Source of the DNA: Oscheius tipulae
Taxonomy: Eukaryota > Nematoda > Chromadorea > Rhabditida > Rhabditidae
Assembly: GCA_037178975.1 (NCBI GenBank)
Contig: JASJZH010000006.1
Coordinates: 10,168,001-10,232,000 of the forward strand
Length of the DNA stretch: 64,000 nt
Direction: 5' to 3'
Both the position numbers and the translations under genes were made by a program. Below are positions 38,569 through 47,879 of the stretch, in pieces; position 1 is the first letter of the stretch, and each line of letters opens with the position of its first letter. The notes below the pieces were generated by a model. It saw only the letters and a program-made list of their open reading frames with translations. It was not told the origin of the DNA and did not search any database.

Positions 38569-39471
38569 ACTCTGAAAATACAAAGTGAAAGTCGATGTCA
38601 TGTGTGGTCAATGAGAATATCAAAACTGTTCCCAAAACATTTCAGAATGACGAGAAGTTTGTTGAAGGTTCGAACGGCGACTGAGCACGGTTTTCTAATG
38701 GGCAAATTAACTTTTGGCTTCACTGATTCTTTAGAAAAAGATGTGAGATTGTCTACATGTATTCAAGTATAGAATTACGTGTGCTTAGAGATCAGCCACA
38801 TGGAGCCGGAACCAAAATCAGAGGAATGATGAAGATGTCAGGTCCATGTCTGCAGACGACTTCAATTATGCCTTTTGCGGAGGAGGAGACGTTCTCCTTT
38901 CAATCACAACAAGGTGAAGGGTGAGAAGATGCGGGCGTGAATTTTTCTGACTGTCAAAACAACACCTGCGCGAAAGAAACTGACCACGGAGACGAGAAGA
39001 AGAGATTGTCAGTGGTAACAGAGCCACTAGGGAACTACGTCGTCTGGCTGCCAAGACGACATGGAAAAGAAGTGTTAATTTTTTTTTTGACACCGAGGGG
39101 GTAAGAGATGGAAATCTGGCATAGCACCGAGAATATCTGGAAGAGAATCATTAGTTGCCCAGTTACTAGAGAAACGCCAGGGGAATCCGTGAACTACATA
39201 TTTTGGCTATCGAGATGATAAGGGAGAGCATCTATAATAAACTTTGATGAGCCAACTGGCTACCAAGACTGTATGGGAGACTCTGCTGCTAGTTTTTGGG
39301 ACTACCAAGGAGATACGGGCTAGAAAATGGACACCAAGGTAGTTTAGCTGAAATTGTTTACAAGACGGTTTGGTAATAAAGACCGCTGAAGGTTTAGGCA
39401 TGAAGCCTGATAGTAATGGGAACAAAGCCGACTGTGCATCGAGATCACATAATAAATGTAACTAAATAGCT
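38569..39471. other. intergenic spacer
   Basis: No coding region recognised; a few weak leftward frames only. AATAAATG at 39451 on the reverse side of the chemoreceptor end may belong to neighbouring transcription. Confidence 0.35.
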
Positions 39472-40838
39472 TTATTGAGTATGTGCAGAATTTACACTGC
39501 TGACAACTGTGATAATTTGCGATGACTCTGCCGGCTTCTTGATCCATTGCCTAACCACAGCTCTGTAGTGAGGAACAAAATACAAAGAAATTGAGCCATT
39601 AAGCAATGGAATTAAGCAGGTTATCATAAAGACACTGGTTTCCAAGAACGGCGTCGTGAAGATTCCAACTTGGGCAATAAGGAAAATCGTGATGGCCACG
39701 ACTCCGACCAGGGGAACACAAGACTGCAACGTCAGAGCCTGAAAAAAGTCAAGTGATAGGAGTTCAAAAGCTGTACCTTGACTAACGTCGCGTGCATTCT
39801 CACGGTCTTTGCAGATCGCGTCTGACCAATCAGCTGAATACCCTTGAGGATTTTCCAACGGAATACTATTCCAACTATATAAGCCGGGATCCATGGAAAT
39901 ACTATGTACATCAACACACAAAAATTCTGCAATACTTGATATACGTTTGCAGGTACTGGGAAAAAAATATTATTAACTTTTGTTCTTAAAAAAATTACGT
40001 ATCCCGTTGCGGTGAAATCTCTAAGCTCAGTCTAGGGTGTTACGTAAGTGAACACGCAATCGCAAATATAAGTTTTAGGACGGATCGAAACCGGGTAGTT
40101 CAGATTTATAGCCCAGAGAGCTACATGCTGAGCTGTGGGTAAGCGGCTGTGCCGCTATGGCGCGTACGGACAAACAAAAGTTACGGTTTCCAAAAGTTTA
40201 CCTGCCACGAATGAATATCGCTCAATCCATACAGAGCAATATCTTTCGCTTGATTCGATTCGTGAACATCGGCGTAACGTACCAAATCCAACATTGACTG
40301 GACCATTTCAGGTTCTCCGTATATTTGATTCAAGACAGCCTGAATACACTACTTTTCAAATATGAGATCTGTCTACCACAGAAAGAAAACCTGGAATGTA
40401 CAGCACGAAAGCGACTATTGCAACGCTTTGCCATTTTGGTGTGTGACGAGTCAGGACATAATATCGGAAGATGAAGGATGTTGGAATGATCAAAACCAGA
40501 TTTCCATAGGTTTCAAGCATGACCGAGTGGAAGAAAAAGCATGTTCGTGATCCGAACAAGACACATGGGCCGTATGCTACAAAATTGAGACCGTCGATTG
40601 AAGGAATCATTCTGCGAGACATTATATTAGGTGAAAACGGTTCGAACCTTTCCATGATGAACCAATTGCTTACGGAAGCAATGATTTCTGTAGTGGACAA
40701 GCTGAAGAGAAGGACACTATAGGCCCTGAGATCCTTTGGTGTTTTTCGAAGAACACAATAGAGGACAATAATGTTGGGAGTGATGCCCAAAAAGAACAAG
40801 ACAGTCCAGCAAACTCGTACTGACCAGACCCACCACAT
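39472..40838 (-). CDS. nematode chemoreceptor-type 7TM protein (Srd/Str-like)
   Basis: Exons 40838-40377, 40339-40202, 39926-39777 and 39738-39472 join with all phases zero to 338 residues. TM1 (LFFLGITPNIIVLYCVL), a T-P-K-x-L-R-x-YS motif (KTPKDLRAYSVLLFSLS), RMIPSIDG...YGPC and ETYGNLVLIIPTSFIFRYY are characteristic of nematode Srd/Str serpentine receptors. TM6 carries MHATLVKALTLQSCVP, a hallmark of this superfamily, followed by PLLNGSISLYFVPHYR. Such receptors usually act in ciliated sensory neurons as odorant or pheromone detectors. The gene appears intact, single and unclustered here. The start follows a TTTTAAAAG acceptor. Confidence 0.92.
40081..40175 (-). repeat. tRNA-like (SINE-like) fragment in chemoreceptor intron
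   Basis: Read leftward, CCCGGTTTCGATCCG (40096-40082) resembles a B box and GTAGCTCTCTGGGC lies upstream like an A box. The trailing ACGGACAAACAAA word (40166-40178) also occurs at 44-57. A tRNA-derived repeat inserted in the intron is likely. Confidence 0.4.
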
Positions 40839-41223
40839 GGTAACTTTTAAAATGAGTAGCTGATGCCTAGGGCGGGCTGGGAATTGCACTGGTTTCGACG
40901 GACAGCGCTCGTTCCCACCCCGTAGTCTCATTGTAGACTTGACGTCTGAAAAAGCCGACTAGTTTGATCAAATTACCTCACGATCTTACAACTCTGATGT
41001 TAGCAAAAATTCATTTTATTAACGGGGTTTATGATCTTATTAATGGTTCTTGCAAACCTTGGCAAATATTTACGGTCTACCAGAAGCTAAAAATCAGAAA
41101 GCAATGTACAATTTTTTTCGCTTTCGTTTCCCCATGATGTTTTGCAGGTTCTGGAGGGAAAAGTAGGGAATCGGAAGCTTGCAAACCGAAGCATATCTCA
41201 TACCGAGATTCAAAGATCACATT

Positions 41224-41440
41224 TTAGTTGAGCCACTTCTTCTTTTGACGAGACGATTTTGATTCAGATTCTCGTGGAAGACCTTCTCCTGCTTGCTGAA
41301 CCAGATGATCAACGGCTCTTCGAAGAAAAATTCTTTCTACTAATTCTTGATCCACGATCTGATGCGCTAGTAAACATTGGTAAAACAATTCTGCGTTCAC
41401 TTTTCAAGCTAACATCTCAAATGACGGCCTTCTCCCACTT
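41224..41440 (-). CDS. possible terminal exon of a small leftward gene
   Basis: The leftward frame reads LLAHQIVDQELVERIFLRRA...KSSRQKKKWLN and stops at 41224. An AATAAA lies about 200 bases further downstream (near 41017). I could not find a convincing first exon, and it would abut the receptor gene at 41495. It may be a shadow of an equally open forward frame. Confidence 0.2.
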
Positions 41441-41494
41441 CATTTTCGAACAGCAGGCTGTAATGTAGCTTTACCACATTAGGAATTCGTTCAT

Positions 41495-43288
41495 ATGTTT
41501 GTCTTCTTCTTTCTCGTCACGCCAACTTTTTCTCGGGTCCTTTTGCGAGAACTTTTGGAAAACAATACATACAATCCGGTTGACTCTCCCTTCGATATCT
41601 ACGGAGAACAGCTAGTGATTAGCATTGAAGCAACATACGTGGTTTTGGCTTATGTAGAAGAAAATCGGCAGATAGTCAGCTACATTCTGAATATTGAATA
41701 CGTGAGGGAGAAGGTATACGTTAACTTTTTCCCAGGTTTGGTTGGATCCCCGTCTGAGGTTCGATGTCAACGAGACAGAAGTTCCTTATGCAATCTTACC
41801 AGCAAACTTGGTATGGATTCCTACAGTGGATTGTTACAATTGGTGAGTCCTTACTGATTTTCGTATCTCATTAACTTTAGCATAATGGTGGAGAAAATGG
41901 ACAGTGAGACAGAGGCCAACGAAGTGAGGGTAAGAGTACGTTTTCAAGCTTTCCCCCCTTATACCTCAAAAGATGCCAAACCTTTAACAAGTTCAGATAA
42001 ATCCTAATGGTACAGCTAAGATTATTCAAAAAGCACGCTTCGATACAATTTGTCGCACTGAAATTGCTGCATTCCCATTCGATGTACAATATTGTGGCAT
42101 CTTTTTTGATGCGGGATTGGCAGATCTTGACCGGGTTAGACTCCTTCCACGGAGAGTCTTTTATGATGTCTTGGTAAGAATTCAAAAAAAAAAACAGACA
42201 CGAGAAATCAGGGTACCCCGGAATGGCAAGTCAAGTTCGATGGAAGCTATATGAACAACTCAATGGGATACTCAGTGGCTTACATCAGCTTTAAATTGAC
42301 CCGCAATTCTGTGTTCTATGTCATTTTTCTCATTCTTCCCACCATGATTGTGACTTCTGTGTCCTTAGCAGCGATTCTCCTGCCGATTGAGATGTCCTCT
42401 GGTGAGAAGGTAAGCCGAGTTTATATTATTAGAATAGCGTACCATTTGTTGTTTTGTATCATTATGTTTGACTGGAAGAATGAACCAAAATCGAGGTGCC
42501 AAGAGGTGTGGTGAGGCTGTGCAGTGCCTTAATAAGCCCATACTAACAATGTATGTTGGCAGATAGTCTTGCAAAAGACTGAGAATACGTTCCCGTTGAC
42601 CTCGGTATCCTAAGCTTTCTCCTGGCAGTTCTACCTCTGACATGGGTTAGTCCGATCGTCGATCTATTATGCTATCAGCATGGCAGGTACAGAGAGATAG
42701 TCGAAGTGGTCAAAACAAGAACGATGACATATAATAAACTGATAGAAAAGCTATGACATGTTGACAGATCCAAACCAGTTAAACTGTCTATAGTTTCGAC
42801 AAGGTCAAGTACATCTTCATCGGGATAATAGAAATGGGGGCACGTTTGGAGTCAAATAGGTTGACAGAGACACCGGGGTTATAACATTAACTTTCAGGTA
42901 AACATGGGTATCACTGGCATGCTTGGTCTGACATTTTTGTTGTCAATAATCGTCGATGAAGTTCCAAGATCTGAACGTCTCCCCGTACTAGGTAGGTTAA
43001 GACACACAATACAACCAATCTTCAGGTCAATGGGTTATCGTGGAAATGTTCATCTGTATTGTGACTCTTGTCGTCGACGAGCCTGTCAAGGTACTAAAGA
43101 AGAGGCTAGTAGACCAGAAAAAGTTTTGAAGAACCTATTTCAGAGTTCGAAAACGACTGGACAGAAAGAAGCCCTGGATTGTTGCCATCGACTACGGGAT
43201 CTTTTCAATCTTTTTCTTCGGGAATATTCTTTTCACCATTCTTATTTTCACCATTCTTCCGCACAACAAAAAAACAATAGTTTTCTAG
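41495..43288 (+). pseudogene. Cys-loop ligand-gated channel subunit with in-frame TGA (first tandem copy)
   Basis: A nicotinic-type subunit with signal peptide (FVFFFLVTPTFS), ligand-binding domain, Cys-loop CRTEIAAFPFDVQYC, and no vicinal cysteines in loop C (non-alpha). An extra pair of cysteines occurs in VDCYNC. M1 (VIFLILPTMIVTSVSLAAIL) and M2 follow, with GEKVNMGITGMLGL suggesting cation selectivity (Glu at -1'). M3 is VEMFICIVTLVV. Between M3 and M4 an in-frame TGA occupies 43127-43129, after VDQKKF; the same frame then continues TYFRVRKRL and an intact M4 (FSIFFFGNILFTILIFTIL) to a stop at 43286-43288. The paralogue at 43.4 kb has sense codons here. Without M4 the channel should not function, unless the TGA is an error or read through. 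Confidence 0.85.
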
Positions 43289-43400
43289 CCAAATAAAACA
43301 TTTTTGTTACTGTATTGAGTAATGTGCGAAGCTCATTCGTCAAACTTCCCACTACTACTGAACGATTCATGTTTGAACTGGCTCCATAGATGAAACTCAT

Positions 43401-45028
43401 ATGTTTGTTCTCTTCTGCCTCTTCGCACCAATTTTTTCTCGGCTCCTACTGAGAGAAATACTGCAAAACACCAACTATAACCCAATAGATTCCCCATTCG
43501 ATGTTTATGGAGAACAGTTGGTAGTCAGTATCGAGATAACATATGTGAACTTGGCTTACGTTGAGGAAAACAGACAGGTTTGGCAGTTCAAGTATCTTCT
43601 AATATGAATTCAGGTCGTCAGCTACATTTTCAACATAGAATATGTGAGTGACTCCAGCTAAAGTTCAGTTATGCTCACAGGTATGGATGGATCGTCGTTT
43701 GGAGTTTGATATGAACGAGACAGGAATCGAATACGCAATTTTGCCATCAAACTTGGTTTGGATACCGACAGTCGACTGCTACAATTGGTAAAATAAAGAG
43801 ACAGAGAGTTAGGAAACAGAGACAGAGATGGGGACCAGTAAATCATTCCTGTCTGAGACACCCTGCAAATTTAACAATGGTATGTGAACGGAATTTTTTA
43901 AGTTTGTGTGTGGGTGTGCACGGAAATCCTTGGATTTTATTTGAAACTGGTTGATGAAAAGATCGGATACAAAGACAGAGAACGCTCTTACTATACAAAA
44001 AGAATGAATCTTTTAGCCTAATGGTGGAAAACATGGACATGGAGACCCAATTCAATGAAGTTAGAGTATGTTCCCGAACTAACTATCTAAATATCATATT
44101 TCGATCAACCCAAATGGATCGGCAAAACTGATACAGAAGGCTCGATATGACACAATCTGTCGGACGGAAATTGGTATACACCACACTTTCATCTACGAAA
44201 ATGTTTTCAGCCGCTTTCCCCTTCGATATTCAGTATTGCGGAGTCTATTTTGGAGCGGGGATGGCTGATTTGGACAGGGTAAGGCTGCTTCCGAGAAGGA
44301 TTTTCTACGACGATGTTTGGGTAAAAAAAGCTCAGAACAAAGTTTCACATACAGTTTAGGGAACTCCAGAGTGGCAGATCAAGTTTGACGGAAGGTTCGT
44401 CATATTTTGTTCAGTTACATTCTCTTCCAGTTACTATAACAACTCCTACGGCTACTCTATCGCCTTTATCAGTTTCAAACTGACCAGAAACTCTGAATTC
44501 TACACGGTCTTTCTCATTCTGCCAACCATGGTCGTCTCTTCAGTGTCTTTGGCAGCAATACTGTTACCCTTAGAGATGACTTCCGGAGAGAAGGTGAACT
44601 TTAACAAATTTTCAAATATCAAATATACTTTAGATAAACATGGGTATAACCGGTATGCTTGGTCTGACATTCTTGTTGAGCATCATCGTGGTGGAAGTTC
44701 CAAGATCACAACGCCTCCCTGTTCTGGGTAACAGTGCTACTTGATAAGTAAAAGTAGGATTTTAGGAAAATGGGTGATTGTGGAAATGTTCATTTGTATT
44801 CTGACCCTAGTTGTGGATGAACCTGTCAAGGCAGTCAAGAAGAGGTTTACAGTCAATGACAAATGTGACATGACATATTTCAGAATCAGAAAGAAACTCG
44901 ACCAGCACAGGATCTGGTTGACTGTTCTAGACTACGTTCTGTTTGGAGTCATCTTCTTCGGAAACATTCTCTTCACCACCCTCATTTTCACAATTTTACC
45001 GAAAAACAATAAGGAGATTATGTTCTGA
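43401..45028 (+). CDS. Cys-loop ligand-gated channel subunit (second tandem copy)
   Basis: Very similar to the copy 112 bases upstream: signal peptide, EENRQVVSYIFNIEYVWMD, VDCYNC, Cys-loop CRTEIAAFPFDIQYC, M1 (VFLILPTMVVSSVSLAAIL), M2 (GITGMLGLTFLLSIIVV), M3 and a complete M4 (FGVIFFGNILFTTLIFTIL). It lacks loop-C vicinal cysteines, so it is a non-alpha, cation-type subunit by its GEK motif before M2. One intron (donor at 44066) lacks an AG where the paralogue's acceptor aligns: the sequence is ATTTCG before 44104. The next AG (44135-44136) is in phase and would delete 11 residues before the Cys-loop. The long intron at 43790-44015 contains a GAGACA repeat. Confidence 0.85.
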
Positions 45029-45046
45029 AAAAATTGTTCTTCCAGA

Positions 45047-45168
45047 CTGTACTCTTTGCCTTTCGGCATCGATGAAAAGCCTGTTTGAAAACAAGAAGAA
45101 GAAGGGTTGACGCACTTCTGCGTCAAAGCAGATGTTTGGAACAAATAATACAGGAATTTGAAGGTGAC
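45047..45168. repeat. diverged duplicate block, copy A
   Basis: Aligns with 45702-45836: both begin CTGTACT.TTTGCCTT.CGGCA and end GGTGAC, sharing GGTTGACGCAC and CG.CAAAG. Copy A sits in the 3' flank of the second receptor copy and contains a stop in the frame that is open in copy B. Confidence 0.75.
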
Positions 45169-45589
45169 AGAAGAGTTTATGGGTATAAGAAAAGGTGAAA
45201 AATGACATTTGACAGAGGAGAAATGAGACGAATTGATGTTTCTATATAAATCCTTTATAATGGATCTGTTTGGATATAGACAACGCACAGGTGGAAGAGC
45301 CACTACCTAACTCTGCTGGCATCCACCTTTTCTAATGTGCCTATTGTAATTTCTAAAATAAACACGTATCCAGAATGAGGCCAAACATCTTCGTACTCCC
45401 AAATTTTAGTGGTTGATACGTTCTGATGATGACAGCATCAGTGATCTCAAGACTTTTGGTCTTCATGATAGCACTTTCCGGGCAAAAAACAAAAAATGAA
45501 AAAACAAAATGAATCCTCTCGTTAAAATCAGTACTCTCATATATATCAATTGACAGCAAATCAAACCAAACGTATTCAAATCGACAAAA

Positions 45590-45839
45590 ATGGGAAAGGT
45601 GGGTAGTTCATCCGCTATCCTACCATTAGATTCGCAAGTTCTTCGGTCTTATGATGCAATACTTGGATCCTGAAACATTGATTCTAAACATAGATTCCTG
45701 GCTGTACTTTTTGCCTTCCGGCAAGGTGGACGGAGAAGTCTTTGAATTTGAAACAAGAACACGAAAAAAGGTTGACGCACACCTCCGCCAAAGGCGTTTG
45801 AAACAAAAAATAGCAACTATAGAAATTCAGGGTGACTGA
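45590..45839 (+). CDS. possible small basic protein (contains duplicate copy B)
   Basis: ATG GGA AAG at 45590 can join over a 31-base intron to a frame reading IRKFFGLMMQYLDPETL and ending KQKIATIEIQGD at 45839. The C-terminal half matches a decayed version at 45.05-45.17 kb (TRRRRRVDALLRQ versus TRTRKKVDAHLRQ). The intron is shorter than others here, so the model is doubtful; the reverse strand is also open. Confidence 0.3.
45702..45836. repeat. diverged duplicate block, copy B
   Basis: Partner of 45047-45168. It lies just upstream of the TATA box of the secreted-protein gene at 45904. Confidence 0.75.
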
Positions 45840-45849
45840 ACATTTTTGC

Positions 45850-45859
45850 GTATAAAAGA
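45850..45859 (+). promoter_or_regulatory. TATA box of the 45904 gene
   Basis: CGTATAAAAG lies about 50 bases before the start codon at 45904, spacing compatible with a short 5' leader. Confidence 0.55.
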
Positions 45860-45903
45860 GAGACATGAAATGCTAGAAATATCAGTCTCACAACCTTCTA
45901 ACC

Positions 45904-46346
45904 ATGAACATGGGCATCCTTTTCCTGCTTATTGGAAGCGTTGCTATTAACGCACAAAACCAACAAGAAGGACGTTCGTCTTCGTCCACTGTTGCCCCTA
46001 CAGTAACTACTGATCCCACAACTTCAAGCACCAATACAACCACCGCTCAACCAGCAACTACCACTCCAAGCGAGAAGGACATGGGAGAACCAATCCTTGA
46101 CGAAAATGCTATTAGGAAGGTCATTTCCGGACTTAGTTTCGAGGACAGGGCCAAGCTAGTCGAACAAACCATCTTTGTCTTCTTGATGGTGAACAGAGAT
46201 TGTCAGGTGGGTATTAAGAGCCAATAAGATACATTTATCATTTTAAGATTCGCGCCGATGACGAAACTGTTCTCGTAACCGTGAAGAACTGCACTGTTAC
46301 CCCCACAGTAACTACAGAAGGCTCACCAGTCAAACAGCCCAATTAA
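45904..46346 (+). CDS. small secreted Thr/Ser-rich protein
   Basis: Two exons (45904-46206, 46248-46346) join in phase to 133 residues. A signal peptide (MNMGILFLLIGSVAINA) is followed by a Thr/Ser/Pro-rich, probably O-glycosylated stretch (TTTAQPATTTP). A short helical domain (LDENAIRKVISGLSFEDRA) follows, with two cysteines (NRDC and KNC) that could pair. The family is not recognised. A TATA box at 45850 and a polyadenylation signal AATAAA at about 46383 frame the gene, suggesting strong tissue-specific expression of a secreted product. Confidence 0.75.
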
Positions 46347-46772
46347 GAAAGTTTTCAGCTTATGTTTCGTAGATATTCTTCCAAATAAAGCTTTGTTTGT
46401 TCACCGACAACTGTCAGCTCCATTAACAGTCATTTTCTGCTCACGCCTCTTTGGATCATTAATTGTGTTATCTCCAATCCAGTCGATTCGAAGTTTCTTC
46501 GCGAGCGAATTTTGTATACTGAATACATCACACAACTCGCGACAGTTTTGTTATTCCGTCCCTCCGCGCACCTGCTATATTGTGTTGCGTGCTTCGCCCA
46601 CAATTTGTATTCAGCTAGAACCAAAATCTTATACACCTTGTGAGCATTTTTTTCCGAGGATCTGCTAGGGGCCAGTTACGAAACAGTGTCTGGCTTAACA
46701 CGTGCGCGTCTTTTATTTACAGTCTGTTTGGTAAAGATATATATTCTCTCCTGTATTTAAAACTTTCCTTGG
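46347..46772. other. intergenic region
   Basis: After the AATAAA at about 46383 no gene feature is seen; open frames here lack support. Confidence 0.35.
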
Positions 46773-47267
46773 ATGACAGCTTGTTTGAAAGAGCGGTGTT
46801 TTGATGCCCTAGTTTACAGCCCATTGTTAACGCTCATCGTATGCTAAGTGATTTCTTGCCAACGAAATAGCTAAAAGCCCAATTTTTGGAGCCGGAGTCT
46901 TTCCTGCCATTTTCTTTCACAGGCTGGTCTGCTTGATTCCAGATAAAGGAATATAACAACCTGGAGAAGCTCGGCCTTCTCCGTCTTTATCAGGACCTGC
47001 ACGTGAAGAAGCCGACATCGAAGAAGACAAAGATACGAGAAATACGGCTGAGATCTAAGTATTCTCAATATTTAGCGAAGAAAAGGCCAATGTCGAAGAT
47101 GCTGAAGGCTGGAATGCTAATCCGAGGAAAAACTCCAAAGCGGCACGTTTTGGTGGAGGGAGTGCAGTTCGAGGTCCCCTTTTTGGTAAATTTATTTTTC
47201 TATACCCACATTAACCTAATTTCCATTTCAGCATCTCATCAAACTGCCGTTTCAGCCCAAGCCCTAA
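46773..47267 (+). CDS. small basic protein, unrecognised
   Basis: Three exons (46773-46811, 46943-47185, 47232-47267), all phase zero, give 105 residues. The N-terminus is helical (ERCFDALIKEYNNLEKLGLL) and the rest is strongly basic (KKPTSKKTKIREIRLRSKY, KKRPMSKMLKAGMLIRG), ending LIKLPFQPKP. The first exon is short and its donor (CTA|GTTTAC) is weak, so the start may differ. The composition suggests a nucleic-acid or ribosome-associated protein, but that is inference only. Confidence 0.5.
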
Positions 47268-47879
47268 ATAACAGACGGTTTGGATCTTCCTCTGCTTTCT
47301 CATTGTATAATCGAGATTCACGTCTTTTGAAAGTGTTCTCCGATTCTGGCTTGTCTCAACGTTCAGGAAGTCTTTAGGTTGTAAGCGCAACCCTGATAAA
47401 AATTCTTGCTGTTCCTTTTTGTAAAGTTTGTATTCATTTTTTGAATCCAAAAGTCTTTTCAGTTGTACCTCTCCCATACAGGAATCCCTTACTGTCTATG
47501 CTTTGAACCTGACAATGGTGAATTACAAACGATATTCTGTGCAATGAACAATATGCAGCTTACGTTTATGTCTGGCTTTGGTTGTGCTAGGTTTGATGGC
47601 CTGTATCTTTACTCAAAGATATACCAATGAAGCCTTTTGCGAAAAAGTTGAACGCCAATCCTTTGAAAGTTTCATGCTATGAGTCGAAACTCCAATCTGA
47701 TGGCGAAATCAATACAGCCCCCAGAATCAACGACTAAAAGTGGTAGGTTTTAATATTTGAATGAAGCTGGGCAAATGTACGCAAAAGCGCGTGTTGGCAT
47801 TTAACGCGCCCGCATTCGTTCTAGCCGCGTCCAATTTCCCATCAGCCTTTCTATTTTTAGCTAACATCACCAGGCAAAA
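47268..47879. other. intergenic region
   Basis: No gene recognised. The stretch just before 47880 (CTAACATCACCAGGCAAAA) may be the leader of the next gene. Confidence 0.35.
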
